DNA from: Strongyloides papillosus
Taxonomy: Eukaryota > Nematoda > Chromadorea > Rhabditida > Strongyloididae
Direction of reading: 5' to 3'
NCBI GenBank assembly: GCA_005656395.1
Contig: SRSI01000050.1
Coordinates: forward strand, 1,550,001-1,614,000
Length of the DNA: 64,000 nt
In this document: piece after piece, positions 1 through 12,691 of the stretch
Layout: each line of letters starts with the position of its first letter
Numbering within the stretch: the stretch's first letter is position 1
Position numbers and translations under genes: made by a program
The notes under the pieces: model-generated
What the model was told of the DNA's origin: nothing
Databases searched by the model: none
Seen by the model: only the letters and a program-made list of their open reading frames with translations

Positions 1-767
1 TGCAATCCATTATTCCCTTCATCATCAAACAAAAAAGGATCCGAGCCACCATTAAGAAGTAACTTAGTAATCGGCAAATTCCCCTTCGAAGCAGCTATAT
101 GTAAACAACAATCTTTAATCCCCCCAGAATAATTAGGATCAGAACCAAACTTTAACAAAGTATCAACAACCGTTTCATGTCCAAAGTAGGTTGCAGAGTG
201 TAATGGTGTAAAATGTACAAAGTCAGCTGAATGAACATCTGCTCCAGATGTTATGAGTAAGGAAACCATATCGGAGTTACCAGACATTGAGGCTAAGTGT
301 AATGGTGGTGGAATATTTTCTGAGTACTCGTTAGGGTTAAATGAAAATGATAGGAGTATTTTAACGATAGATATGTCATTTTTGTATATTGCTGTATGGA
401 GAGCTGTGTAACCGTTTTTTGATTTTTTTGATATTAGAAATCTTAGGAGTGTGTCGTCGGTTGAGGCTTCCGTTAGGAGAAAGGTTAGTTTTTCTTTTGT
501 TTCGGGGTGGTGGCTTATTGATGCTATGTGGAGGAGGGTTACCTCTCTACTTGGGCATAGGTCTTGTAGTTGTTTTTTGTCTTTGTATACCTCCTGGACA
601 TCTTTTAGTGAACCTTGGTATACAGCTTGTTGGAGAGGATTCCATTGTCCCAGTCTAGGTTTGGAATCTTCGTTTAGTTTAGAACGTACAATAGAATAAC
701 TTTCAGAGATTCTTTTTTTTAACTCATCTGTGCATGTCAAATGAGGTCGAGATTTATAGTTTCCCAT
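1..767 (-). CDS. TNNI3K: TNNI3K-type ankyrin-repeat kinase, N-terminal part (runs off left edge)
   Basis: An open reading frame starts at the ATG at 767 and reads without a stop to base 1, giving about 255 residues. The start MGNYKSRP, followed by CTDE and then ISESY, is very close to the N-terminus of vertebrate TNNI3K as I remember it. After about 55 residues come ankyrin repeats with typical cores such as GYTALHTAIYKNDISIVKILL, PPLHLASMSGNSDMVSLL, FTPLHSATYFGHE and CLHIAASKGNLPITKLLL. TNNI3K proteins carry about ten ankyrin repeats followed by a tyrosine-kinase-like kinase domain. Here the kinase half lies outside the window, so kinase activity is inferred from family only. Gly2 in an MGNYKS context is a possible N-myristoylation site. 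No intron is seen in the visible part. Confidence 0.85.
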   Translation of the reverse strand, partial: MGNYKSRPHLTCTDELKKRISESYSIVRSKLNEDSKPRLGQWNPLQQAVYQGSLKDVQEVYKDKKQLQDLCPSREVTLLHIASISHHPETKEKLTFLLTEASTDDTLLRFLISKKSKNGYTALHTAIYKNDISIVKILLSFSFNPNEYSENIPPPLHLASMSGNSDMVSLLITSGADVHSADFVHFTPLHSATYFGHETVVDTLLKFGSDPNYSGGIKDCCLHIAASKGNLPITKLLLNGGSDPFLFDDEGNNGL

Positions 768-2301
768 GAATAAAGAATAATATAATAATCATTAGGAAAA
801 TGAAAGCGTTTGTCTAAAGAAATTATATAAATAAAAGTGATGGAAAAAAATATAAATATATTTGATATAAATCAATAGAAAAAGATAAATTCTATTTGTT
901 AATATAAAAAAAAACAAATAACTCTACTATTTAGTTTAAACATTAAAAATATTCTTTAAAATTAGTTTTAAGGAAAAAAAATTTTAATAAAATTAAACTT
1001 CTGTTTATAAAATAAAAATAATCATTTCATTGACTCAAGATTGTAGAATATATCATTGTAAATAATATTATATACTGGTATATATACCAAAAATTTCATT
1101 TTATCAATTTCTCCTCACACTCACTGTGATTTCTTTATCCTCTTTGTTCATTACTAAAGTATATATTCAAGAAAGAAAAGTTAAAAACACTAAGTTACTA
1201 CTCTCTCTCTTATCTTTAAGTAACAATTTTTGTGTGTATTTTCACTTTCAGTTATTTAACTATGTAGTGAATGCATTTATATATCTAATGTATATGATTT
1301 TACTGGTGAGATCACCACAATAAATAATAAATGTTTTTATTAGGGTTGATAATATTATTCATCCTAATCTTTAACAACCTTTTCAACACATTTATTTCTA
1401 TATGTTATTGACAGCTGAGGTAATTTATTTGGTATCATCATATCAATTATAAATAAAAAATCTTAATTGCAAAAAAATGATTTAAGGCAATTTATATTTC
1501 GAAGCAAAAATAAAAATGTTTGAAATTTTTTCATTATTTTAAATAAATTTTTTTTCATATCAATAAAATAATTAAATTAATCATTTTAAAATTGTTCATC
1601 CTCCCTAACAGCCTTGTTCTTGATATAAAAAAATATTTTTCTAAAAATATAATACCAAACATCGGCTATAATTTATATTATCATCTTGGAAATGAATTAT
1701 TATACATATATAAGACAAACATCGAAATTTATATTTTAACTGGTTAAAGGTATATTACATAAAAAATTTAACGGAAATCTAAATACATATCGCATATAGT
1801 TACAAGTATGATACCATAATAAATTTATCAGAAATAAGTCATGATTTTTAGTATTGAACATGATATACAGTACTAAAATATTAAATGCCTAATGATTTAA
1901 TGTTAATTACATTAACAAATTAATTCTAAAAATAACATCATTTAAATTATTTTTAAGTGTTTCCAGCATTATTCATTTCCGGCGAACTAAATATTTCTGT
2001 AATATATAATAACGTGATCTTGATACCATTGAAATATTTCATAATAATAAATATAATTTGGTTGTATGGTAATATTTTCGTTTACTTAATTTATAATTTC
2101 ATAGGGATAATATTATGTGTTTATCTTCTAACATTGTACTAACATATGTGATATATCTTCTTTCATAATAATAATCATCATCTTTAATCCTAATATATAT
2201 TTATGTGTATTTAACTATATGTTAAGTTGTATGTATATGGTTTTTAATCATCTTTATATTCTACATCATCAGTTTGTGAGATATATATTAAGGATAAGAT
2301 A
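768..2301. other. AT-rich intergenic region, no gene seen
   Basis: About 1.5 kb lies between the 5' end of the TNNI3K-type gene and the 3' end of tyrosine hydroxylase. It is almost pure A/T with short open frames of poor amino-acid content. It should hold the promoter of the TNNI3K-type gene, but I see no specific site that I can defend. Confidence 0.6.
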
Positions 2302-3870
2302 TTATTTGTCCAAGTAAAAACTTAGCTCGTTCAAATAATTTTTTAACTCTTTTATTTTGTTTTCAATATTTTCGCGTTCTGATAACACATCAATTGATTG
2401 TGTGTATGGATTGTATGTTAGTGTAAATGGTTTCCGGAATGCTTTTGCATATTCTTTAATCTTTTGAAATGCTATCTTGAGGTTATTTGCCACGAAATAT
2501 ACTACTTGGTAATCGGAGTCATCATATGATGTCTTTCCTACTACCTCTGGATCGAAATCTTCATGTCTTGGGGTGTCAGAACAGGCATGTTGAAGTTCAC
2601 CAAATGCTGATATTAACCCAGCGCCTATTGCTTTATATTTACCATCCTCGTAACATAGTCCAAATTCAATTATAAACCAATAGATGGTCGCTAATTTTTC
2701 TATTTCTTCATCACTAGCGCCAAGTGATAATAGTCCAATTTCTTGGGACATTTTAGCAACCCATGGATCACTAAACATAGGAACATGTCCAAGGTACTCA
2801 TGTATTGCATCAGGCTCCGGACTATGGTGAACTGAACTTGAATGTCTAATATATTGTGTTGTTTGAAATACTCTAAATGCCAAAGAAGCAAGAAAGTCAC
2901 GTGCAGATAACAAACCTCCACATGGTCTCAATTGAAAGCCTGTTTTTTTAAACAAAAAGTTATTTAAATCACACAATTGTGGTATGGCATTCTCACTAAT
3001 AACACCGGCATCCTCCATAGCTTTAATATTTTCTCTATACTCCTTGCATGTATGTGATTGTCTAAATTTCTTAAGATGTGCATAACACAATCTCCATGTA
3101 TTATTCTCCTCTTCAGTATATTCTATATATGGAAGTTTATCACCCCATTTATAATTATTAGCAATGTTGTTTAGCTCACCGCGTCTCTTGATGTATTCTA
3201 TATCCCCATAACCGGGGTGTCTTGGATCCTCGGTAGGCTCATATTTTGTCACAACATGCATGCATTTATCTAATTCACTTATATGTTTTGGAAACCATGG
3301 TACAGCAACTAGGGGATTCTCTATCAAACGTTTCAATTGAATTTTATCAATTTCTTCATTCTCTAATATCGCACTTACAGCAAGTAATAATTTTGTTTTA
3401 GTTACAGAGCATTCAATTAATATTTCTATTAAATTTTTTCCATCACTATTGGAATCAGGAAGTCTAAATATTGGTCTTGTCTCTAGATGTGTAATATTTA
3501 TTCCATGAGATGAGAATTGGCTGACGATGGTTGTAAGGAATGTATTAGTAGAGATGGATGGAGTAAAAATGACAGCAAGTTTAAACTCCCCTGATGAGGG
3601 TGAAGCATTGATACACAATACACTATCATCAGTAAGTTTTTCGTAAAAATTTTTATTTTGTGTTTTTTCAAAGAATTTCCTACTTTTGATAGTATTGCTT
3701 CTTTGAAGACCTTCGTTTTTGATTCTCTCCTGAGAAGCCTGGCGTACCAGGGTGTCCAATTTAGCTAAGGAGGTACGTCTCTTAGGTACACTCTGAAAAT
3801 ATAATATTTAATTAAGGGATTTGTTTATTTCTAAATATGTTTATTAAGTTACCTGTTCTGGTAAATCCAT
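2302..3870 (-). CDS. cat-2: Tyrosine 3-monooxygenase (tyrosine hydroxylase)
   Basis: Two exons, 3870-3853 and 3792-2302, are joined by a 60-nt GT-AG intron in phase 0 and give 502 residues. It hydroxylates tyrosine to L-DOPA, the first step of dopamine synthesis, in dopaminergic neurons. The choice of tyrosine hydroxylase over the phenylalanine or tryptophan enzymes rests on HLETRP in the regulatory domain, LSARDFLASLAFRVFQ and YWF..EFGLC, which match TH closely. The iron ligands are present: His337 and His342 in HEYLGHVP and Glu382 in EFGLC. The N-terminal exon restores an RRTS sequence at residues 11-14, a good PKA-type site, comparable to the phosphorylated N-terminus of mammalian TH. The C-terminus ends in an amphipathic helix (ENIENKIKELKNYLNEL) fitting the tetramerisation coil. 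The usual HELLGH reads HEYLGH here. Length is normal for the family. Confidence 0.93.
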
Positions 3871-5417
3871 TGTTAGTGGTAAGGATTAAGTGTTTGTTAT
3901 TTTTTAGAATTTGAATTTCTAAATATATACCTATTTTGTGGAATAATAGTTGTAGGAGGGATTAGTTCATTCATATTTTAAAATTCTTAAGATTGTTTTG
4001 TATTATTATGTTGATTACCATAAATACTTCCTTTACCCACAATAAGGTTATTTTTATATGTTTTAATCTTTAAGAAAGTTTTTTTTATAATTATCTTACT
4101 ACTTTAATTGTAATGTAATGAAAAATTTATACTTATTTTTGGAAATATCATGATACTCAAAAGTAAGACAATTTAGGATAAAATTTATATATAAATGGTA
4201 AAATTGATTTGAGGGCATATAAAGTTACAAAAAGATAACAGGAAGTATATGTAAACAATAGGTTTTTTTTACCACCGGAAAAGCCGGTGTACTTTAAAAA
4301 TCGCTTAATACCAGAAGTTAATCATGTACGATTAAATGATCTAGGACAATTTATTTAAATCACCTATGACGTAATAAAATTATTTATTAGGAAGTAATTT
4401 GTATGTTTCAACTTGAAGTAAACATAACTTTTCTAGATCAATTATAGAAAAGTATTTATAGCATGAATAATATTTTGTATTAATTTGTTATTTATGGAAG
4501 AGGCTAACAAATAAATCTGAAAATAATAAAATGGTACACGTCATATATAGTTGTATTTTTAATGTAATAATAGTTGTAAAGAAGTTTTAAAGAGTGGATA
4601 AAAATTTAGGAGTTGGAATTGTGATTAATATCATGATATCTTAAAATTAAACTTCCTTGGTAATTTATATTAGTGTTAAAAGAAATTTTCTCTTTTTTAT
4701 CATTGACTTACCATTACAATTACTTCTTTTATTGTTTTATAAACTTTATTTTGATTGAATATATGTCATCTACTAATAAGACATTTAATTTCTCATGATG
4801 ATATAACGAAACAATAATATAATCTTTCACCTAAAGTTGAAAGTTTTTAATTAAATTGGTTACCAATTGTTATACATGAATTAGTAATAGTATCATATAC
4901 GTCATTTTTAAAATAACTATTTATTATTGCTTATCAAGCTTTAAAATTTATTTAAAAAACAATAGAATTATTATAATGCGTTATTTTTATTGTCTGTTGA
5001 ACTTTTTTTTGATGAATCATATTATTAATATTTATTTGCAAAATATTTCGTATCTGTCATGCATTTACATCAAATGTAGATTAAAATATTTAAACTTGCC
5101 CAGAATTATATTTAATACTATCGTATTTTGGCCTTCATATGATCTTAGAGGAAGATGCCTCATAATCATACACGCCTTCCCCATCAGTCTCATAAACTAT
5201 AAAAGCATCATCTATTCATATTAGATCAACAATAACCACATATCAGTATCATTTTATTTACCCTATCTCTTTGATTATCAATGGCTAATTGAGATAGGAA
5301 GATATAATCATATAATTATGATGATAAAACTATTTTTCTGATCTTCTGTAGTATATATATTTGTTTATTACTAATTTATATACGTGCAAAATGTTAATTT
5401 AATTATGCCTATTTTAG
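3871..5417. other. Divergent intergenic region between cat-2 and an MFS transporter
   Basis: About 1.5 kb separates two divergently transcribed genes and should contain both promoters. It is very AT-rich. Two islands stand out: a GC-rich inverted repeat at 4273-4289 and a CRE-like TGACGTAA at 4367-4374, both within about 500 bp upstream of the cat-2 start. A short open frame at 4976-5224 has no convincing coding character. Confidence 0.55.
4273..4289. promoter_or_regulatory. GC-rich inverted repeat with ETS-like core upstream of cat-2
   Basis: The arms CACCGG and CCGGTG are separated by AAAAG, so the site contains ACCGGAA on the plus strand, an ETS-type core. It is about 400 bp upstream of the cat-2 ATG in otherwise A/T-only DNA. 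In C. elegans the ETS factor AST-1 drives dopamine-pathway genes including cat-2. That this site is such an element is an inference. Confidence 0.35.
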
Positions 5418-7155
5418 ATGGATTCACTTAAAAAAACATTAAGCAGACAAAGCAGAAAAAGTTCAACAAGTAGTGGAGTTTCAATTATAAGTGAATTGGC
5501 TCCAAAGACTGATTGGAAGAGTATTTATGTAGCTGCGGCATTTGCCTTCATTGGATCAGTACAATTTAATATATTTTTTGCTTCACTTTTACCATATCTA
5601 GAAAAGGTAAGTTTATTAGATGTATCTATTGAATTATTAATATTATTTTTAAGAATGATCCCAAAGGTGATCAAACATTTTTTGGATATATAGTTGCAGC
5701 ATATTCATTAGGGCAATTGATAGCATCGCCTTTAGTAGGATATTGGAGTAATAAAATAAAACAAATAAAAATTCCTGTTCAAACAGGTTTATCGTTTATG
5801 TTACTTGGAAATTTAATTCACATATTTTTGGTACTATTCCCAACAGACTCAAGACGTTGGATAATGATGGTAGGGAGATTCTTTACAGGTGTCGGTTCAA
5901 GTAATACATTGCTCCTAAAAGCATATGCTACATCTGCCTCCACAACAAAAGACAGATCTCAAGCAATAGCCTACATAACTGGTGGTATGGCTATCGGTAC
6001 AACGATGGGCCCTGCATTTCAGGCCATGTTTGCAGGAATATCCTATCCAGGATTTAGAATTTTTTCTGATGTCTATTTTAATTTATATACAGGACCAGCA
6101 TTTCTAGCATGTGTAATGAATATATTAGGTATGCTAGTTTTATACTTCTTTTTCCATGAATCATATGCTGGTGTTATTGATGATCAAAAGAGTAATTCAA
6201 AGGATAACAACGTGAAATTACCACCATTTGATATTATAGCAGTTATCATAATGAATTTTACACGTTTCACACAGATGTTCGTTCAAACAAATATGGAGAC
6301 AGTCTCGACATCCTTCTCACAGATCATGTTTAATTGGACAGCAACAGAGGCTGTAAAATATGGTTCCATAGCACAGGGAGCTTTGGGTGCATTTTCATTT
6401 GTCGTATACTTTGCCTATATCGCTTTAAAACTTAACCGTTACATGAAATTTAGGTTAGCATTGCATATATCAATGATAGCATTACTTGTATTTCATCTTC
6501 TAACATTTGCCTGGCCATTTTTGCCACAAACAATTCATACATACAACACAACGGAGAATATAATTGCTTCGAAAGATGAATTACCTGGTTGTAATATAAA
6601 TAAATATGCATGGTGCCCAGATGTGAAAGCAGTCAATCAATGGGTATATATTATTTCTTATCCAGTGATTATTGGTATTGCTTTTCCTATTATAAATGTT
6701 GCTATGAATACTTTATATTCAATGATAATTGGACCACGAAGACAAGGTAATTTTATACTTCCTTTATGTATATTTTTATATAATAATTTGTCTAAAAAAA
6801 GTTTTTTTTTTATATTTGACTATAATTATTATTTATAGGTACAATGCAAGGTATAATGCAGGTATCAGGAGCAGCTAGTAGAATTATTGGTCCAGTTACA
6901 GTAGGAACCTTATATCAATCTGCTGGACCACATTATGCATGGGGGATTGAATTTATTGTTATCTTTTCAAATCTCTTTTTATTACTAATTTTCCATAAAA
7001 GATTAATTCCACTCCAAATACCAAATGATACCAAAGGAATAATTAATAAAACTTTAGAAGATGGTGATGCTTCCGGTGACGAGTCTGGAAATACATTACA
7101 AAGAGTTGGTGATATAAGTCAAGAACCCAATACTGGTACAACAAGAAAATTGTAA
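5418..7155 (+). CDS. MFSD8/CLN7-like major facilitator superfamily transporter
   Basis: Three exons, 5418-5606, 5654-6746 and 6839-7155, have GT-AG introns of 47 and 92 nt and give 532 residues. The protein has about 12 hydrophobic segments. Matches to human MFSD8 include the opening block (WKSIYV..., LLPYLEK), AAYSLGQLIASPLVGYWSN for TM2, GRFFTGVGSSN, GPAFQ in TM5, a Cys-rich lumenal loop ending in AWCPDV, and QVSGAASRIIGP near the end. MFSD8 is a lysosomal membrane protein, defective in CLN7 disease and reported to conduct chloride; the nematode substrate cannot be read from the sequence. The start codon directly follows ATTTTAG, so it may be trans-spliced right at the ATG. The hydrophilic N-terminus is Ser/Lys-rich. 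Confidence 0.85.
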
Positions 7156-10100
7156 TTATTACTCTTATAATTTTTTTTACTAACATCAAAAAAGTTATAA
7201 TTTGTATAGTTTACATTATTCTTTTAAGATAATATGCTTTAACTGCTAATGACCTGATAACATTCTTGTTATTGTTTTAATAATTGTTAACAATTTTATA
7301 ATACATCATGTAATTTTTATATATTTTTTGTAATTGAAAATAAAAAAGTATTAAAACATTTAAATTGTTAATTTTTTTTTCAAAAAAAATCAATTTGGTA
7401 ATTACTGGATAATTTTTCAAAGCAAGAGTTCCGTAATTTAATGTTGTAAACGTGATTTTTCTAATTTATGTAAATAATGTTTAGTTTTTATGTTTATAAC
7501 TAATATATATGACTTTTTTTATTCACCGAATTACACGAGAAAAATAAGATGATAATGTTGATTTTCTAGTAAACCCGGAAAATTTAATTTATAATTTTGT
7601 TTAATTAAATGATAATTTTTTATTAATTGTAAATAAATTAAGTTTCTTTTTCCTAAGTCTGATAATTTCATTCTGTCTATCTTAATCCTGAATAAATATT
7701 TAAGTTATAAATAAAAAATATTTTGTTTTTTTATGTGATGTAGACAGTCAAAAACCATGGATATTTTGGAAATATATATAAATTTGATATGATAAATATT
7801 TTTTAAATATTAATTATATGTGTAATTCCTCCAATTTTGTAAAGTAATTTACATAATTTTAAAATATATCTTTACTACCATAAAAACACCCGACATAAAA
7901 AATAACAATTAATTGCAATTATAAAATAAACATACTTGTTAATGAAAAAAATAAAAAAAATAATATAATATAATCCCTTAAATGTTAATTCACCCAAAAA
8001 GGTTTTTATGGATCAATGTTACTTTTCAATGAAATTTTTTTGATGTTGTAATTTTTTTCACATACACGAAGAATGTACTTATTTAATGTGAAGAGGAATC
8101 AATTTGCACTTTTGATTATAGTGCAATTAATTATTATATATGTTTGTATGTAAAATTTTTATTAATAAGTTTAGAAAACAACATGACACAGTTGAAGGAG
8201 TATTTTGGTGGAATTATTAACTAAGATTAATGAGAAAAGTTTCCTTATAAGGGCTAAAAATAGATACAAAAAATATACATACTTCTATTAATGATATTTA
8301 ATCATTTTATTTGTTAATTTATTTATATAAACATATATTTTTTTTACTGATATATTCAGTTCCAATGTTGACATGTATATTTTTTTTCTAATCCATAATT
8401 AAATATGAAATGAAATTATATGTTATGTAAATTAAAATTAATAATATTGTGATTTTATTATATACTAGGAAAGACTAAACAACTATCGAAAAAGTTGTAT
8501 ATATTCTTATTAGAAGACATAAACTTTAATATTCATTGTATCTCAAATAAATTTTTCCATTCTCATTCCTTATTAACAATAATAGTCAGCATTTTTATCA
8601 TATTAAATTTTATTAAAAAATAATTCACGATAATAACATTGAACCAAATAAATTGATATAACATATAGAATTTTTATTTATTTTAACAGGAAGTATTAGA
8701 AAAAAACTTGTGTACTAAAAAATTTATTTAATTTTTGATTAAAAATATGAAGAGATCGTTGGTAGTTATATGTATCATAACAATAGTTTTCTTTCATTAT
8801 ACATAAAAATAGAATCTATCTTTTTATCTATACAAATATATGCATACATATAAACAAGCAAAAAATTTCATAAATAATATTTTTATTTAATTATCAAAAA
8901 AATTTATTGGAATTTTATTTGTATAGTATAATTAAGTTAGTTACATATTAAGGGGGATCTTTTATTTGATTGTTTTTTTAATCAAAAATTAAATAAATAT
9001 TTAAAGGGAATTAGAAGTTTCAAAGTAAGAGCACCATTAATTAACTTTTAATCTTATAAGTAAAAAATTTAGTGGAAAATTCTTTTTTGAATTATTACAT
9101 AAGATGATTACAGTATTTTATAATTAGGAATAGTCGTTTTTTTAATTATAATTTATATCTTATCATTAAAAAGGAATTAGGGGTAAAAAAGTTGTTGATA
9201 TATTGTTTGAATTTTTTTTGTATTTATTTTATTTTCGTTTGTTTAATGGAAAATCACGGTATTAAATATAGGTTTTTCTAATAAAATGAAGTAGATATTT
9301 TATTGTAGTTAAAACAATATTTATGGAAATTATTTGATCTTAATTGAGGGAAATGTCAACAAAAGTTTTATCGAAATATTTACGGTAATTACGGAATATT
9401 AAAAAAATTCTTCTACTTCAAACTGGAGATATGCATGAAAAAATCGTTATAACAATGAATAAGTTCTATTTTTATGACCATTTATAATCTCAAAACACAA
9501 TACTGTACTCAGTTTAATGTATTACTATAGGGAAGTTAGTTTTTTGTCATGCTAATATCTTTACCTTTATTATTATCCCTATAAAATGCATAAATAATCA
9601 GTAAACACTACTTGATATGGTAAATATGACATTAAAAAATTAACTCGAAAAGCCAAAAAAAAATTAGCATTTTAAGCTGATGGTATTATGTTTTTTGATT
9701 TACAAAAAGAACTGATTGAAGATTTTTATTATTAATTAAATGAAATATGATTTAATAATCAATTACCAAATCTGTGAATGTTGATCCTTAAATTTTTATC
9801 CGAGCAATCAAAAGTCACAAACTTAGATAATTTAAAATTGATAACATTTGAAGGTTTCAAACTCTATAAGATTTTTGATTTTTTAAATTTTATACGTAGT
9901 TATAAGTATTTTTTTCTTGTAAATACATTTTATGTCTTGTGTTTCGAATTGGTGATCAAAATACATTAAACATTGTTCTTGAAATTCTTTTGAAAATATT
10001 TTATTCAATGACTTTTAGTTGTCAAAACAAAGTTTTATGAACCTTATTCTACTAATTAAAGCTTCTTTAATCTTGTTCATAGTTAATATAGTATTTTTCA

Positions 10101-11383
10101 AAATACTCAAACTTTTTTCTTGTAAATATTTTTATCAAAATACACCGTCAACTATATGTTATTTAATAGAGTCATTCTTATAAAGTTTATTAAAAATAAT
10201 GTCAATTTAAAATTAGATTAAATCTATTTTTATCACCACTAATTAACTTTCATAAATGGTAGAAATATAAAGTGGAGTTTTATTTAGAATTTTTTCAATA
10301 ACACCACTTATAGAATATATAATTTTACATCTAATTATTTCTAAAAATATTTCATCAGAATTAATTAAAATGTATAAATAGATTTATATTTTTAACATAT
10401 ATTTACTAGATACAATAATTTTGTAATTAATCATAAATGAAAGCATATGAATTTATGTTTTTAATTCTATATACCCAGAACAACATCTCTATATGGAAGT
10501 TATACTTATTTTAAGTATACCACAGTCAGTTGAAAACTATCTTACATATAATAACTTTTTAATAATGATATCATTTTCCTTTATCAGTGTTTTAAAATAT
10601 ATAATATTTCATTGAAAAAAAGTTTAACTATCTTAAACACACATTAAAATTGATAAATTTTTATATCAATGTAAATACATAAAAATATATAAATTTGAAT
10701 ATACATCAATATTCATAGATTTCTTGATAAGAATATATTATACATTTTGATTAACTTTTTCACACTATGTACTTTCTGATAATTTGTTTTCCTTTATCCT
10801 GTAAAAAAAGGCAAAACAAACTTTTCTCTTAGGATGAATAAATTTTTTTGTATTATTACTGATTTTTAGTGTTTATATAGTTTTTTATGGGTTGTTGGTA
10901 GAAAAAAATGATAATATTTCCTTATTTTTATTTTAGGTAAAGAATATTTTTAAAGAGTTATTAAATTATTAAATAAATAACGTCATTAACATAATGAATA
11001 TCATTTTTATTTCTTTTATCAGTAGGTAAATGAAAAGCTTTGAGCATTCTTTAACATGGTAACTGATAATACTTTTACAGATATATAAATAATTGAAATA
11101 GTAGACATATTTTATTAGTACAGTAAGTTTTGAAAAAACATTAAAGATAGGTGATAAAAATTTCCATAACACAATGGTACTATTACTTCCTTTTAACCAA
11201 AAAAATCTGGTGGTAAAAAGTGTTTTTGTGAAAAGTTTTTATAGAAATAAAAATAAATATCAGAGGTTTTAACGAAAATTATATCCACAGTAATATATTA
11301 AGTAAATAACATGTTTATTTAATAAGTATTTTGATGTGCATTTAAGATGATAAAAAAGTGATAAGTAAGGCAATTTTTTTCTT
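7156..11383. other. 4.2 kb AT-rich gene desert
   Basis: The region between the MFS transporter and S-adenosylhomocysteine hydrolase copy 1 is almost pure A/T with many A and T homopolymers. The few open frames (for example 9778-9969) have low-complexity Phe/Leu/Ile/Lys composition typical of translated AT-rich DNA. I found no RNA gene, repeat array or transposon remnant. Confidence 0.6.
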
Positions 11384-12691
11384 CTAATATCTGTAGTGAT
11401 CTGGTTTGAATGGTCCATTAACTGGAATTCCAAGGTAGTTAGCTTGATCTTCCGTAAGTTTAGTAAGTTTAACTCCAAGTTTTCCAAGGTGAAGAGTAGC
11501 AACTTCCTCATCAAGTGTCTTTGGAAGGACATATAATCCAAGTTTATATGCTTGTGGGGTATCTTTCTTTGTCCAAAGTTCAATTTGTGCAAGAACTTGG
11601 TTAGTAAATGAGTTTGACATAACAAATGATGGATGTCCTGTGGCATTTCCTAAATTACATAGTCTTCCTTCGGAGAGGAGGATGACATGACGTCCGTTTT
11701 TCATGGTGTATCTATCTACTTGTGGTTTGACGTTTTCTTTAACTGCATTAGCATTTAAGTATGTTACATCGATTTCACAATCGAAGTGTCCTACATTACA
11801 AACAATAGCATCGTCTGGGAGGACTTCAAAGTGTTTTCCTGTGACGATATCTTTGCATCCGGTTGTTGTGACGATGATATTGGCTCTTGGAGCGGCATCG
11901 TCAAGTGTTGTTACTTCGTATCCTTCCATGGCAGCTTGGAGAGCATTGATTGGATCGATTTCGGTAACGATAACACGAGCTCCGAATCCGCGAAGAGCGG
12001 CAGCTGATCCTTTACCGACATCACCGTATCCAGCAACAACAGCTACCTTACCGGCAAGCATAACATCAGTAGCTCTCTTAATTCCATCAATAAGTGATTC
12101 TCTGATACCGTAAAGGTTGTCGAATTTAGATTTTGTAACAGAATCATTAATGTTGATAGCTGGAACTTTTAATTTTCCTTCAGCTAACATTTTAGCGAGA
12201 TTATGGACTCCAGTAGTAGTTTCTTCAGAGATTCCGTAAATTCCTCCCAAAAGTTGTGGATATTTTTCATGAACAAGATTAGTAAGATCACCACCATCAT
12301 CAAGGATCATGTTCAATGGTTTTCCATCTTTGAAAAGAAGTGTTTGTTCAATACACCAAAGGTATTCTTCATCAGTTTCTCCTTTCCAAGCATAAACTGG
12401 AACGCCGGTTGCAGCAATAGCTGCAGCAGCATGATCTTGAGTAGAGAAGATGTTACATGATGACCATTGTACTTCAGCACCGAGTTCAACGAGAGTCTCA
12501 ATGAGAACAGCAGTTTGAATGGTCATATGAAGACATCCAGCAATTCTAGCTCCAGCGAGAGGTTTACTTGGTCCGTATTTTTTTCTCATGGCCATAAGAC
12601 CAGGCATCTCATTTTCAGCCATGATAATTTCCTTGCGTCCGAATTCAGCAAGTGAAATATCGGCAACTTTAAAAGCTGGCTTGCATGACAT
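11384..12691 (-). CDS. ahcy-1: S-adenosylhomocysteine hydrolase, copy 1
   Basis: A single exon of 435 residues opens with ATG at 12691. The enzyme splits S-adenosylhomocysteine into adenosine and homocysteine, which relieves product inhibition of methyltransferases; it is a cytosolic NAD-dependent tetramer. Visible hallmarks are [41 protein letters not shown], the NAD-binding [41 protein letters not shown] and the C-terminal PFKPDHYRY that closes the neighbouring subunit's NAD site. No key residue is missing. It favours codons such as GGA, CCA and AAG more than its neighbours, fitting high expression. A second, clearly paralogous copy lies on the same strand at 52343-53647. Confidence 0.97.
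   Translation of the reverse strand: MSCKPAFKVADISLAEFGRKEIIMAENEMPGLMAMRKKYGPSKPLAGARIAGCLHMTIQTAVLIETLVELGAEVQWSSCNIFSTQDHAAAAIAATGVPVYAWKGETDEEYLWCIEQTLLFKDGKPLNMILDDGGDLTNLVHEKYPQLLGGIYGISEETTTGVHNLAKMLAEGKLKVPAININDSVTKSKFDNLYGIRESLIDGIKRATDVMLAGKVAVVAGYGDVGKGSAAALRGFGARVIVTEIDPINALQAAMEGYEVTTLDDAAPRANIIVTTTGCKDIVTGKHFEVLPDDAIVCNVGHFDCEIDVTYLNANAVKENVKPQVDRYTMKNGRHVILLSEGRLCNLGNATGHPSFVMSNSFTNQVLAQIELWTKKDTPQAYKLGLYVLPKTLDEEVATLHLGKLGVKLTKLTEDQANYLGIPVNGPFKPDHYRY

Noticed and set aside
2700..2921. Minus frame inside tyrosine hydroxylase in another phase
   Set aside because: Overlaps the hydroxylase in the wrong frame with no family match.
9778..9969. 63-codon open frame in the left desert
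   Set aside because: Composition is only Phe/Leu/Ile/Lys/Asn/Tyr-rich, as expected from random A/T DNA; no acceptor, partner exon or known motif.
11703..12655. Several plus-strand open frames opposite the S-adenosylhomocysteine hydrolase gene
   Set aside because: They are antisense shadows of a strongly coding gene, favoured by its codon bias; the same happens at the second copy and at tubulin.
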